Shown here piece by piece: positions 1 to 8,705 of a stretch of DNA of 39,403 nt. The notes under the pieces are model-generated. The model saw nothing but the letters and a program-made list of their open reading frames with translations. It had not been told where the DNA came from and did not search any database. A program made the position numbers and the translations under genes. This DNA is from CAYNYM01 sp049366815 (lineage in GTDB: Bacteria; Desulfobacterota; DSM-4660; Desulfatiglandales; HGW-15), in contig JBMNCO010000183.1 in assembly GCA_049366815.1 (NCBI GenBank), positions 1 through 39,403 on the forward strand, given 5' to 3'. Positions within the stretch are counted from its first letter, which is position 1. Every line of letters starts with the position of its first letter.

Positions 1-7
1 TAAATTA

Positions 8-105
8 TGGCGGAAGTGCATGGGAATCGAACCCACCTACCAGGGTTTTAGCCCGGTACACCGGATTTGAAGTCCGGGAGCCCCACCAGTGAGCTTTCCA
101 CTTCC
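8..105 (-). tRNA. selC: tRNA-Sec (anticodon UCA)
   Basis: Selenocysteine tRNA that reads in-frame UGA codons. Read on the minus strand, the 98-nt gene begins GGAAGTGG and ends CACTTCC, then G and an encoded CCA at positions 10-8. The anticodon arm is a 5-bp CCGGA/TCCGG stem around the loop CTTCAAA, giving anticodon TCA. There is a long variable arm (ACCGGG, loop, CCCTGGT) and a T arm with GGTTCGATTCCC. The long acceptor, long variable arm and UCA anticodon are hallmarks of bacterial tRNA-Sec, and the length is close to E. coli selC. The eighth acceptor pair would be G-G. No selA, selB or selD lies in the window. Two UGA-containing genes at 32976-33398 and 38663-39403 are its likely clients. 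Confidence 0.96.
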
Positions 106-202
106 AAATGGCATTTTAGCCTCCCCATCACTTGATGTCAATGACAGTGCGACGATGAATCTTGTGGAATCTATTTTCCCCCCCTTTTCCTCGCCTCGGA
201 GG

Positions 203-1318
203 TCAGGACAAAAACTCGATGACGATGTTCATAATCCTTCGGATGGGCTCGGCCGCCCCCCACAGCAGCTGATCGCCACAGCTGAACGCCGCGAGGTATT
301 CAGGCCCCAGGAGCATCTTGCGCATTCTTCCGACAGGCACGGTGAGCGTACCGCTGACCGCTGCTGGAGTGAGGTAACGCAAGGTGGATTCCTTGTCATT
401 GGGGACGAAATGGACCCATTCATTACCCCTAGAAACCTTGTCGGTGATCTCATCCAGAGGCATGTCTTTGTTGAGCTTGATGGTAAAGGCCTGGCTGTGG
501 CACCGCATGGCACCGACTCGGACACAGACGCCGTCAACGGGAATGGGTTTTGTGGTCCCAAGGATCTTGTTGGTCTCTACATAACCCTTCCATTCTTCTC
601 TGGTCTGGCCTGACTCCATGGGGCTGTCGATCCATGGGATCAGACTGGCCGCTAGGGGAGCGCCGAAATAGTCGGTGGGGAAAGAAGACCCCCTGAGTTC
701 TTTCGTGAGCAGTTCGTCGATCTCGATCGCAGTGGAAGCAGGATCTTCCAGCAGACCCTTGGAGACATCCCCCAGATACGCCATCTGGGAAACGAGCTCT
801 TTCATGTTGTTGGCGCCGGCACCGGATGCGGCCTGGTAAGTCATGGATGAGATCCATGCCACATGGCCCTCTGCCAGGAGCCCGGAAAGGGCCATCAGCA
901 TGAGGCTGACCGTGCAATTCCCACCCACGTAGGTCTTTATCCCGGAAGACAGTCCCTGTTCAATGACCGCCCGGTTCACGGGATCGAGTACGATGATGCT
1001 TTCATCCGTCATGCGGAGGGTTGAGGCCGAGTCTATCCAGTATCCTTGCCAACCCGTCCGACGAAGGTCTGCATACACCTTTTTGGTATAATCTCCCCCC
1101 TGGCAGGTCACAATGATATCGAGCTTCCCGAGGAGTTGCGTATCGTAAGCATCCTTTAGAGGTGGAACATCAAGGCCGATGTCAGGGCCTTTCCCTCCGA
1201 TATTGGAGGTGGTGAAAAAGACGGGTTCAAAGCCTTTCAAATCCTTTTCCTGGAGCATCCGGCCCATCAGCACGGATCCGACCATTCCTCTCCACCCCAC
1301 AAAACCTATTTTTAACAT
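203..1318 (-). CDS. asd: aspartate-semialdehyde dehydrogenase
   Basis: Catalyses NADPH-dependent reduction of aspartyl-4-phosphate to aspartate semialdehyde, the branch point to lysine/diaminopimelate, threonine and methionine. The 371-residue product has the N-terminal dinucleotide-binding segment FVGWRGMVGSVL (about 6-17) and the active-site motif GGNCTVSLML with the catalytic Cys near residue 135. A later RVGAMRCHSQAF segment belongs to the substrate-binding half. Length and motif positions match the E. coli-type (gammaproteobacterial) Asd and not the shorter Gram-positive type. It starts with ATG just below a short AGGAGG-like stretch and ends with TGA about 100 bp from the tRNA-Sec gene on the same strand. 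It appears monocistronic or followed only by the tRNA. Confidence 0.95.
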   Translation of the reverse strand: MLKIGFVGWRGMVGSVLMGRMLQEKDLKGFEPVFFTTSNIGGKGPDIGLDVPPLKDAYDTQLLGKLDIIVTCQGGDYTKKVYADLRRTGWQGYWIDSASTLRMTDESIIVLDPVNRAVIEQGLSSGIKTYVGGNCTVSLMLMALSGLLAEGHVAWISSMTYQAASGAGANNMKELVSQMAYLGDVSKGLLEDPASTAIEIDELLTKELRGSSFPTDYFGAPLAASLIPWIDSPMESGQTREEWKGYVETNKILGTTKPIPVDGVCVRVGAMRCHSQAFTIKLNKDMPLDEITDKVSRGNEWVHFVPNDKESTLRYLTPAAVSGTLTVPVGRMRKMLLGPEYLAAFSCGDQLLWGAAEPIRRIMNIVIEFLS

Positions 1319-1474
1319 TTTCTCTACACCCTCCTTAACGCATTTAGAATTTGATCCGCGTCTCTAGTGCAGATCAGCTCAATGGTCTCATTTCAGTTTC
1401 CGCTCAGTTTCATGCGCCCCGGGCAGGCGGACTAGGTCGTAAAAACATATGAAATAGATCAAAATCTTTCAAGC

Positions 1475-2239
1475 TTAATTCTGACGCAGGCGCTCCATAA
1501 TCTTTTCAAGGGTCTCCCCAAGAGAGTCGTGTATCACAAGATCGGCCTGACCGTCCAGGTGGGTCTCATCCCTGTTAATGATCATCAGATTTGCCTCATA
1601 ATCCACTGCGCGTTCGGGAATCGATGCAGCGGGATACACAACCAGGGATGAGCCGAGGACGATGCAGAGATCACAGATTTCCGCATTCGCAAAGGCCTCC
1701 CTCATCTTGTCCTCGGGCATGGACTGGCCAAAGGATATGGTATCCGGCTTGAGGACTCCTGAGCAATCGTCGCAGTAGGGGACCTTGACACCTGAATTCA
1801 AACGGGTCTCGATATCGTCTCGATCATATCTTTTTCCGCAACGCAGGCACGAAACAGAAAAGGCCGTGCCATGGACCTCGATAATCTTTTCAGGGGCATT
1901 ACCAGCCTTGTGATGGAGGGAATCGATATTTTGGGTCACGATGGCCAGCAACTTGCCGGTTTCCTCGAGTTCCCTGACGGCCTTATGGGCACGATTGGGT
2001 TTCGCGTCTTTCATGAGGGCGTAGGACTCCTGGCTCATCTCCCAGTACCTCTCCCTTGCACCCTCATCGGAAATAATTCGTTGAAAATAGAAATCAGAAG
2101 GATCATATCGTTCCCACAAGCCGCCCGGACTCCTGAAGTCCGGGATGCCGGACTCAGTGCTCAGACCTGCGCCGCTGAACACCAATATCCTGCGGGCCTC
2201 TCGAATCAACTCCGCGCCCCTGTCAATATGCGGCTCCAT
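1475..2239 (-). CDS. cobB: Sir2-family NAD-dependent protein deacylase
   Basis: Sirtuin that removes acyl groups from lysine using NAD+. I chose the ATG at 2239 (254 aa) and not an upstream in-frame ATG because GGAGGTGGG sits 7 nt before it. Visible motifs: NAD-binding GAGLSTESGIPDFRS (about 23-37), TQNIDSLH (102-109), the catalytic His in EVHGT (123), a four-Cys zinc module (CLRC at 131-134, CDDC at 156-159), and GSSLVVYPA near 197. All catalytic features are present. It is flanked by asd downstream and an MBL hydrolase on the same strand, with gaps above 150 bp, so no clear operon. Acyl-chain preference cannot be read from the sequence; the cobB symbol reflects the family only. Confidence 0.9.
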   Translation of the reverse strand: MEPHIDRGAELIREARRILVFSGAGLSTESGIPDFRSPGGLWERYDPSDFYFQRIISDEGARERYWEMSQESYALMKDAKPNRAHKAVRELEETGKLLAIVTQNIDSLHHKAGNAPEKIIEVHGTAFSVSCLRCGKRYDRDDIETRLNSGVKVPYCDDCSGVLKPDTISFGQSMPEDKMREAFANAEICDLCIVLGSSLVVYPAASIPERAVDYEANLMIINRDETHLDGQADLVIHDSLGETLEKIMERLRQN

Positions 2240-2451
2240 TATCCCACCTCCATTGTCCATAATCGTGGCCGTTTCATCTCCGGCGGCCGCCCCCATGCAG
2301 AACAATAGGACAAAATCCCCCTGGTCGTCAAGCTGGACCGGCCTGGGAGCAAAAATTGTTTTTATCTTCTATTGTGTCCTGGACGGAAGAGACAGGGACG
2401 CTTGATGCAACGGATGCTTTTCGAAATAACAGAAAAGTGTTATGTAAGTGC

Positions 2452-3036
2452 TCAGGCCGTTCGTACGTGCGTGAAAAACGGATTGGTCAGGCGTTCTCTG
2501 CCGATCGTACTGGCGGGCCCATGGCCTGGATAAACACGCAGATCGTCGCCCAGGGGGAAAATCTTCTCGACAACACCCGTTACCAGGGCGCTGTGATTTC
2601 CACCGGGGAAATCGGTCCTTCCGACAGAGCCGGCAAAAAGGGTGTCCCCTGTAAAAACAGCGCCCGGCGCATGGATGCAGACGCCGCCCGGCGAGTGACC
2701 GGGGGTATGCAAAATTTTTAATGTATAGCTCCCGACGCGGATTTCCTGTCCCTCGTAAAGGTGCCCGTCCGGTCTTTTTTGAAGGCCTGAGGCGTCCTGG
2801 GCGTGGATGAACAAAGGCGCCTTGACAATGCGCTGAAGTTCAAGGGCGCCTCCGGTATGGTCAACGTGACCGTGTGTGAAGAGGATATATCGTATAACAA
2901 GCCTGATCCGGGAAATTTCATGTGTAATACGAATCACGTCATCGCCGGGGTCGATGACAATTCCTTCTCCCGTTGTTTTGCACCCGAGGATGTAACAGTT
3001 GGTTTGATAGGGCCCGACGACCAGTTTCCTTAACAT
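2452..3036 (-). CDS. MBL-fold hydrolase, glyoxalase II-like
   Basis: Small metallo-beta-lactamase-fold hydrolase of the hydroxyacylglutathione hydrolase-like family, probably a thioesterase on small substrates. The ATG at 3036 follows AAGGAG by 9 nt and gives 194 residues; an upstream in-frame ATG would add an unlikely 34-residue tail. The metal ligands are complete: THGHVDH (54-60), His in HTPGHSPGG (114), Asp in FTGDTLFAGSVGR (131) and His in YPGHGPASTIGRE (172). The closing TIGRERLTNPF segment is typical of the short bacterial members that lack the glutathione-binding C-terminal domain, so glutathione dependence is not implied. A sigma70-like promoter lies just upstream at 3086-3113. Confidence 0.88.
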   Translation of the reverse strand: MLRKLVVGPYQTNCYILGCKTTGEGIVIDPGDDVIRITHEISRIRLVIRYILFTHGHVDHTGGALELQRIVKAPLFIHAQDASGLQKRPDGHLYEGQEIRVGSYTLKILHTPGHSPGGVCIHAPGAVFTGDTLFAGSVGRTDFPGGNHSALVTGVVEKIFPLGDDLRVYPGHGPASTIGRERLTNPFFTHVRTA

Positions 3037-3085
3037 TTCTTTGATCTCCTTATTTTTCAAGTGCCGCACCACTTCGTATTTGAAA

Positions 3086-3113
3086 AAAATAACCGGGAAA
3101 CAGGTCTTGTCAA
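3086..3113 (-). promoter_or_regulatory. putative sigma70 promoter for the MBL hydrolase
   Basis: On the minus strand a consensus TTGACA (3113-3108) is followed after 16 bp by TATTTT (3091-3086). This places transcription start about 40 nt upstream of the MBL-hydrolase ATG at 3036. It is a sequence match only. Confidence 0.5.
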
Positions 3114-3273
3114 GCCAGGCCTTGATGCCACGATGCACCGTGACCCGTTGCCCTCATTTATGATGACAGAAATTTGACGGTGGTTTGAGGTGATGGTATC
3201 CTCGGATGACAAAGGAAGGTCTCCATCCAAAAGGATTGCCGCGAAATCCTGACCGTACATTGTGAGGGAGCGT

Positions 3274-3750
3274 ATGTTTACCGCGGAAGAAATTTTCGAT
3301 TTTGCAGTGCGCATAGAGGAGAACGGAGGACGCTTTTATCGCGAGGCAAAGCGGAAGGTTTCCGATCCCGGGCTTCGAGCGTTTTTCGACTGGCTCAGTC
3401 AAGAGGAATTCAAGCATCGCGAGTGGTTTCTTCAGTGCCGTGACAATCTGCCCTCACAAGAGGGAGACGACCCACTGCAGGAGGAATCGCGTGCGATTTT
3501 GAGGGATATTATCGGCAGCCAGACCTTCTGCCTGGAGGAGGCTGACCTGTCCCAGCTCCATACACCTGGGGATTTGCTTGCCCTTGCCGAAGAATTCGAG
3601 AAGGACACAGTCCTGTTTTTCGAGCTGATGAAGAGTCTGGCCCATGAGCATGAAACACTGAAACATCTCGATGTCATCATCGAAGAGGAACGTCGACATA
3701 TAGAAATGATCACTGAAAGGAGAGCTGATGCCTACAAACCAACAACTTGA
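3274..3750 (+). CDS. ferritin-like / rubrerythrin-type di-iron protein
   Basis: Small four-helix-bundle di-iron protein (158 aa from the ATG at 3274, preceded by GAGGGAG; a GTG 12 nt earlier is possible). The first helix carries AVRIEENGGRFYREA and the second EEFKHREWF. After a linker come LALAEEFEKDTVLFFE and EEERRHIEMI, so there are two E-x2-H type motifs with their partner glutamates. This is the pattern of the rubrerythrin/ferritin-like superfamily, common in anaerobes for peroxide reduction or iron handling. No C-terminal rubredoxin CxxC domain is present. It overlaps the M29 aminopeptidase gene by 23 bp, so the two are probably translated together. Specific substrate is unknown. Confidence 0.83.
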   Translation: MFTAEEIFDFAVRIEENGGRFYREAKRKVSDPGLRAFFDWLSQEEFKHREWFLQCRDNLPSQEGDDPLQEESRAILRDIIGSQTFCLEEADLSQLHTPGDLLALAEEFEKDTVLFFELMKSLAHEHETLKHLDVIIEEERRHIEMITERRADAYKPTT

Positions 3751-4930
3751 AAAGTATGCAAACGTGCTGCTGTGGGCCGTCAAGTCCGCCAGGAAAGGCA
3801 CATACAAAAAGAATGACATCATCCTGATCCGGTATGACCGGAAGGGCACGAGGTTGGCGGAAATTCTCCAGGCAAAGATCCTCGACATGGGAATGAATCC
3901 TCTGCTCAGAGCAGGCTTGACACCGGAAATGGAACACAATTTTTTTGAGAAGGCCAACACGAAGCAGCTCGGGTTCCAGGCCCCCGGAGAGAAGGAACTG
4001 AACGCGGCGCTTCATGGCAGTATTTATCTCTACGCCCCGGAGTCACTGACCCACCTGAAGGACATTGACCCAAAGAAAATCGCCAAGGCGACCCTTTCCC
4101 GCAAACCACTGCGCGACATCCTTGACAAAAGGGAAGAGGACGGGGCTTTCGGGTGGACCCTTTGTATGCTCCCGACCCAGGAACTTGCGGACAAGGCGGG
4201 CCTATCTTTAAGGCAATATAGCGCTCAGGTGGTCAGGGCCTGCTATCTGGACAAAAAAGATCCCGTTGATGCCTGGAGAGGTATTTTTCAAAAGGCCAAG
4301 ACCATTAAAAAGTGGCTGGGCAACATGAAGGTTGTCTTCTACCATATTGAGTCGGAAAACATCGACCTCAAGATAACGCCGGGAAGAAAGAGAAAATGGG
4401 TGGGGATCTCGGGGCACAATATCCCAAGTTTTGAGGTCTTTCTTTCTCCAGACTGGCGGGGGACGGAAGGAGTCTATTATGCCGATCAACCATCCTTTAG
4501 AAGTGGAAACTACGTGGAAGGCGTCAGGCTGACCTTTAAAAAAGGAAATGTCGTCCAGGTCGAAGCCCGAAAAGGGAAGCCCTTTGTTGATGGTCAGATT
4601 TCGATTGATAAGGGCGCCGGAAGGGTAGGGGAGTTTTCCTTAACGGACAAGCGTTTTTCCAGAATCAACCGGTTCATGGCCAATACCCTTTATGATGAAA
4701 ATTATGGGGGGCGACATGGAAACTGTCATTTGGCGCTGGGTTCTTCCTATTCGGACACCTATGACGGTGACCCGGGCAGGCTTTCAAAGGAAGAAAAGGT
4801 GGAACTCGGGTTCAACGATTCGGCCCTTCATTGGGACCTTGTGAACACTGAGAGAAAAAGGGTCACAGCCTATCTCGAAAACGGAGGCCGGGAAACGATA
4901 TATGAAAACGGGACATTCACACTTGAATAG
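3728..4930 (+). CDS. M29-family aminopeptidase
   Basis: Cytoplasmic metallo-aminopeptidase of the thermophilic M29 (AmpS/AmpT-like) family, 400 aa. The C-terminal half holds the expected metal-ligand region: EVFLSPDW (Glu), GRVGEFSLT (Glu), HGNCHLALGSSY (His) and ALHWDLV (His/Asp). The N-terminal half (LLWAVKSARKGTYKKNDIIL) resembles the substrate-gating domain. Length is normal for the family. The start ATG lies inside the end of the ferritin-like gene after AAGGAGAGCTG, indicating coupling. A TIM-barrel gene follows 32 bp later and the unit ends at the terminator at 5786-5826. Confidence 0.86.
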   Translation: MPTNQQLEKYANVLLWAVKSARKGTYKKNDIILIRYDRKGTRLAEILQAKILDMGMNPLLRAGLTPEMEHNFFEKANTKQLGFQAPGEKELNAALHGSIYLYAPESLTHLKDIDPKKIAKATLSRKPLRDILDKREEDGAFGWTLCMLPTQELADKAGLSLRQYSAQVVRACYLDKKDPVDAWRGIFQKAKTIKKWLGNMKVVFYHIESENIDLKITPGRKRKWVGISGHNIPSFEVFLSPDWRGTEGVYYADQPSFRSGNYVEGVRLTFKKGNVVQVEARKGKPFVDGQISIDKGAGRVGEFSLTDKRFSRINRFMANTLYDENYGGRHGNCHLALGSSYSDTYDGDPGRLSKEEKVELGFNDSALHWDLVNTERKRVTAYLENGGRETIYENGTFTLE

Positions 4931-4962
4931 CCCTTCCGTGGCAAAGCCATGGTAGATACGAT

Positions 4963-5730
4963 ATGAAGAAAAGAAAAGATATTATCCAGTTAGGCGGAAC
5001 CGCCAGAGGTCCGGAAGACGTCAAGGAGATCAGCAGGCTCGGTCTGGATTTTGCTGAAATACCGATCAAGGATCCCGCGGCCTTTTCAGGCCTCATCGAT
5101 GAATACGCCCGCCTCCGAGACGAAACGGGTTGCTATTATCTCTGCCACGGCCCTTTGGAAGGAGACCCCAACAATATCTTTATATTGGAGAACGTATATC
5201 TTCCCAAGATCCTGGCGATCCTCCCTTTCATGGGACGTCTTGGGATGGATTTGCTGACCATTCACCTGTATCTTGATTCCCGATTTATAAGAGATGAATT
5301 AATTTCATACAAGATTGCATTGCTCGGAAGAATCCTCGAAAAGACGGCAAAGGCCGGCATTACATTGTGTCTGGAGAACCTGAGCGAAAGTGCCGATGAC
5401 TTCGAAAGGCCCTTCGAGGAGTTTCCCGACTTATTCATGACCCTTGATCTGGGTCATGCCCAGCTTCTGACCAATGTGAACCGGAGTTATGGATTCATGG
5501 ATCGGCATCCGGATAGAATCAAACACGTTCATGTGCACGACAACAGGGGAGGGCAGTCGCATCACGATGACCTCCATCTCCCTCCCGGCGAGGGAATTAT
5601 CCGCTTTGACAGCCTCTTGGGTGAATTGAAAAAGACTGGTTATCGAAGGACCGTGACCCTGGAATTGACCCCAGAGGAAATTGGCAGGTGCCTTCAACAC
5701 ATGAAACGCCTTCTCTTTAACACCCCTTAA
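4963..5730 (+). CDS. sugar phosphate isomerase/epimerase-family TIM-barrel protein
   Basis: 255-residue xylose-isomerase-like / AP-endonuclease-2-like TIM barrel. Candidate metal-binding residues sit at strand ends in the family order: the HGP motif, LTIHLYLD, the Glu in LCLENLSE, DLGHAQL, HVHVHDN and the His/Glu in LHLPPGEG and TLELTPEE. This metal-binding set fits an active isomerase/epimerase or hydrolase, but the substrate cannot be predicted. Start ATG at 4963 follows GGTAGATACG and comes 32 bp after the M29 gene, so it is probably the last gene of that three-gene unit. Confidence 0.8.
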   Translation: MKKRKDIIQLGGTARGPEDVKEISRLGLDFAEIPIKDPAAFSGLIDEYARLRDETGCYYLCHGPLEGDPNNIFILENVYLPKILAILPFMGRLGMDLLTIHLYLDSRFIRDELISYKIALLGRILEKTAKAGITLCLENLSESADDFERPFEEFPDLFMTLDLGHAQLLTNVNRSYGFMDRHPDRIKHVHVHDNRGGQSHHDDLHLPPGEGIIRFDSLLGELKKTGYRRTVTLELTPEEIGRCLQHMKRLLFNTP

Positions 5731-5785
5731 GACCTCAATAAAGTCCACCCGAAGTTCGAACGATCACAAACACGACGCAGGACGC

Positions 5786-5826
5786 AAAAAAGACCCGCAG
5801 AACAAAAATTCCACGGGTCTTTTGTG
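5786..5826 (+). terminator. intrinsic terminator of the 3274-5730 operon
   Basis: AAAAGACCCG and CGGGTCTTTT form a 10-bp inverted repeat around a 16-nt A-rich loop, and the right arm runs into T-rich sequence. It sits 55 bp after the stop of the TIM-barrel gene. Confidence 0.8.
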
Positions 5827-5830
5827 TTTT

Positions 5831-6347
5831 GACGATTTATTTCTCAAATACAAAGCATCTTGAGGTTAGGCTTATAGTTTACAATCCAACGCGTTCATTA
5901 CATCGTGAGAGCTTCCCTGGATGCCGTTGTTCACCCCGGCGGCCATCTTTATCAAATTAATTTGTTGAAGATGCCCGGTGGAAAAGATGCACGCACATCT
6001 GAGAAGCTCAAGCAAGTGTGACCGCACGCTCCCATTTTTTTTAATTTATAACCTTTTAGGGCCAAGGCCGCTTCGTGGTTTTAATAGATTAATGTTGAAG
6101 CTCGGCGCCACTTACTTTTACTTCAAATATTTTTCAAAGAACAAATCTGAACCAGTCTTTCTTTCCTGGTGTTGCTTTCTTCACTTACTCTATCGTCATT
6201 TCAACACGAAATCTTGAGCGTTTTCTTACTTTTAATATAAGTCAAAATAGAAAATTGTAAAGAGTCCCGGTTTCGATTTTTCAGTGGAATTCAGGACAGG
6301 AAGGGAAGGCCGAAAACAGATTGTCGGAGGTTTGTGGACAAGGATGA
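5831..6347. other. AT-rich intergenic stretch without a supported gene
   Basis: About 520 bp between two convergent genes, clearly more AT-rich than its neighbours. One 79-codon plus-strand frame (5978-6217) exists, but it has a biased Phe/Leu/Tyr-rich product with no recognisable motif. A short GGTGGAAAAG before its ATG is only a weak ribosome site. Runs of T (around 6035) and TTTTCAAAGAACAAA-type text give no clear promoter, terminator or inverted terminal repeat. The stretch may be a decayed insertion or an unrecognised RNA. Confidence 0.5.
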
Positions 6348-7280
6348 TCAAATGGCGGGGTTGCTTCTCATAAGTTCTATAATTTGTGTGAGATACGGGA
6401 TACCCCTTCGCGTGCCCATTTTCATGCACTTGAGTGCGGAAGACGCAGATGCAAACCGCATGCAATCGGGCATATTCCATCCTTGGATCATGCCGTATAT
6501 GTATGCGCCATGGTACACGTCTCCCGCTCCGGTCGTATCTACGGCCTTAATGGGATATGACGCCTGTCGAATGACATAACCGCCGTGAAGGCCGATGCTC
6601 CCTTTTGAACCGCGTGTGATCACGACATCGCCCCCGGTAAGGCGGGACAGGGCATCGAGATCATTTTCAGCACTCGATGAGGCATCCGTTAAGGGCTCGG
6701 CAAATCTTTCCGATGCAATCAGGACATCTACCGCTGAAGCAAGTTCCAATGAGCCTTCTCGCATAGTCCCCGCATCCAATACCACCTTGAGGCCCCGCGC
6801 CTTGGCCTGACGGGCGGCCTCCAGTGAAGCCTCGATCATGAGTCCGTCCAGATGAAGGATGGCGGCACCCGAATAGGGACGCAGGTCTATATCCCTCGGA
6901 GTCAAAGGCGGCACTGTTCCTCTATGCCAGAGAACGGTTCTCTTACCCGAGTCCCCTGTCACCGCAATGAACGCGAACTGTGAGGTATGGCCCGGGGTGA
7001 TTTTGAGAAAGGTCGAATCAACGCCTTCAAGTTCGAGATCTTTTGCAATCGCCTTCCCAAAGGCATCATCAGATATGCTTCCCCAAAATGAGGTCTTGAT
7101 GCCCAATCGGGACAGTGTAACCAGTGCGGTTGAAGCAGGCCCTCCGCATTGGATGTGCAGTGCATCCATTTCAGCCTTGCTGTCTTCCTCCGGAAACCCT
7201 GAGAGTCTCCCCAGATAGTCCACACAGGCCTGCCCGATACCGATTACCTGGACCTCTGCGAGGTCTTTTGAGATACCCAT
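6348..7280 (-). CDS. PfkB-family carbohydrate kinase
   Basis: Ribokinase/PfkB-fold sugar kinase. Start placed at the ATG at 7280 (310 aa), with AAGGATAAG just upstream; an ATG 15 nt earlier has AGAAGG almost touching it. The N-terminal substrate part has GIGQACVDYLG and CGGPASTALVTLSRLG (GG motif near 45). The C-terminal signature DTTGAGDVYHGAY (about 248-260) carries the catalytic Asp of the anion hole. These define an active kinase that transfers the ATP phosphate to a sugar or nucleoside hydroxyl; the substrate is not evident. It follows the TPR lipoprotein gene on the same strand by about 33 bp, so it may be the last gene of the PBP operon. Confidence 0.86.
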   Translation of the reverse strand: MGISKDLAEVQVIGIGQACVDYLGRLSGFPEEDSKAEMDALHIQCGGPASTALVTLSRLGIKTSFWGSISDDAFGKAIAKDLELEGVDSTFLKITPGHTSQFAFIAVTGDSGKRTVLWHRGTVPPLTPRDIDLRPYSGAAILHLDGLMIEASLEAARQAKARGLKVVLDAGTMREGSLELASAVDVLIASERFAEPLTDASSSAENDLDALSRLTGGDVVITRGSKGSIGLHGGYVIRQASYPIKAVDTTGAGDVYHGAYIYGMIQGWNMPDCMRFASASSALKCMKMGTRRGIPYLTQIIELMRSNPAI

Positions 7281-7313
7281 TCTTATCCTTTTCATCCTTC
7301 TGGTGTGAGTGGG

Positions 7314-8705
7314 TTACCCAGGGTCGATGCCGAGCTTCATCAACTCCTTTTCGACTGTATCAATATTACTGATAACCTTTTGAGATAAAGGGGATAGAGG
7401 GTATTTTTCAATTAGTTTGGTCAGCAATTTATGGGAAGCCTCCAGGTATTCCTTCTTCTTTTCGATATCAGGGCTGTTTTTCGACATCAAAAAAAGCTTT
7501 GCGGCTTTCTCGCGTTCGCGGTGGATGAGACGCTCCGTTGCAAGGGCCTTTAAGTTCACCATGTGCCCGGGGATATCCTCTGTTTTTTCGATCGTCTTGA
7601 TGTATTCAATGGCCTCCTCAAACTTTTCGTCCTCGACCAGAGTTCTTGCGAGGGTCAAAGCATCCTGTTCAACAGGGGGCGCAGTGTGCACATGTCTCTG
7701 AAATTCCGCCTCGGCCTGTTCCACGCGTCGGGACGCCTTTTCCAAGAGGATGCTTTCGGATTCGTCCTGAGCCCTTATTTTTTGCCTAATGATGAGGAGT
7801 TTTGCGCTCTGGAATTCATTGCTTCCAATCAGGGCCTCAACCTCTTCCATCAGATGCTCGATAACTCCAGGCTTTTCAACGCGGGGCATCGCATCGTCGC
7901 CTTTGATCTCCAGGGTCCTATCCTTGGCCGCTTTCTCCTCTCCTTTCCCCCTCAGGTTGTTCTGGACCCTTGCGAATACCGCTTTCCGTTCATCGAGACT
8001 ATCGAATAATTTGTCATAGGCCTGCATGGCCTGTGCCCTGTTTCCCAGAGCCAACTGCCAATCCACCACATTGGCACGGAGGTGGACCAGATCAGGCCTT
8101 ACCTCGAGTTCACCAAATGTCCTTTCGGCCGCCTTTAATGCCTCCTCCAGCCTGCCCCTCCTGGCAAGTGAAAGGGCAAAAACAAGCCTGATTTCAGGAC
8201 TCAGGGCATCACTCCCGAAGGCGGCCTCAAGCTCAACAGCATCGTCGATCACGCCTTGATAGTCACCGTATAGATATTTGTCGAAGATATCCTTTCTCAT
8301 CTCAGCATACTGATGGATCACGTCTTTTTCCTGTAGGTCCTCACGGGCCCGTGTGTCCGTCAAAATCACGTCCTGAAGTTCATCGAGGGCCTTGAAAAGA
8401 AGCGTTGCGGCATCAGAACACTCAAGATGTCCTTTATCATCGACCGCTCTTTGCTGCATTTCCTCATAAATCGATTTCAACGTGGAGACCCACTTTGTTT
8501 GCCGGTCGTCCAGTACACCGGAACGCAACGTCCTATCCAGACGGGCCACCTTCATTTCAAGGTTCCGTGCGTGAGGAAGAGCGACTGTTCCGGGCTGCTG
8601 TTGTTGTGGCGATAGGTTTTGATGGGTCTGCGGGGCGCAACCGCCGGAAACTGCAATGAGAGACAGGACAGCAAGACCTGCCAGGTTAATCTTGATTCGT
8701 TGCAT
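7314..8705 (-). CDS. TPR-like periplasmic lipoprotein
   Basis: 463-residue predicted lipoprotein. Residues 1-22 are a signal peptide (basic MQRIK, hydrophobic LAGLAVLSLIAV) ending SGG before Cys23, an acceptable lipobox. The mature part is almost all charged alpha helix with repeated helix pairs (for example LVFALSLARRGRLEEALKAA and DEKFEEAIEYIKTI) that look like degenerate TPR units. The first codons overlap the end of the penicillin-binding protein gene by 20 bp, so expression is likely coupled. A plausible role is a scaffold or partner for peptidoglycan synthesis at the membrane, in analogy to LpoA, which also has TPR-like repeats. This is inferred from context only, and I see no clear sequence identity to LpoA. 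Confidence 0.75.
   Translation of the reverse strand: MQRIKINLAGLAVLSLIAVSGGCAPQTHQNLSPQQQQPGTVALPHARNLEMKVARLDRTLRSGVLDDRQTKWVSTLKSIYEEMQQRAVDDKGHLECSDAATLLFKALDELQDVILTDTRAREDLQEKDVIHQYAEMRKDIFDKYLYGDYQGVIDDAVELEAAFGSDALSPEIRLVFALSLARRGRLEEALKAAERTFGELEVRPDLVHLRANVVDWQLALGNRAQAMQAYDKLFDSLDERKAVFARVQNNLRGKGEEKAAKDRTLEIKGDDAMPRVEKPGVIEHLMEEVEALIGSNEFQSAKLLIIRQKIRAQDESESILLEKASRRVEQAEAEFQRHVHTAPPVEQDALTLARTLVEDEKFEEAIEYIKTIEKTEDIPGHMVNLKALATERLIHREREKAAKLFLMSKNSPDIEKKKEYLEASHKLLTKLIEKYPLSPLSQKVISNIDTVEKELMKLGIDPG

Noticed and set aside
2356..2721. Plus-strand frame over the end of the MBL hydrolase gene
   Set aside because: It lies antisense to a gene with complete catalytic motifs and has no domain of its own.
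5978..6217. 79-codon frame in the AT-rich gap
   Set aside because: Composition-driven Phe/Leu/Tyr-rich product, weak ribosome site and no recognisable motif.
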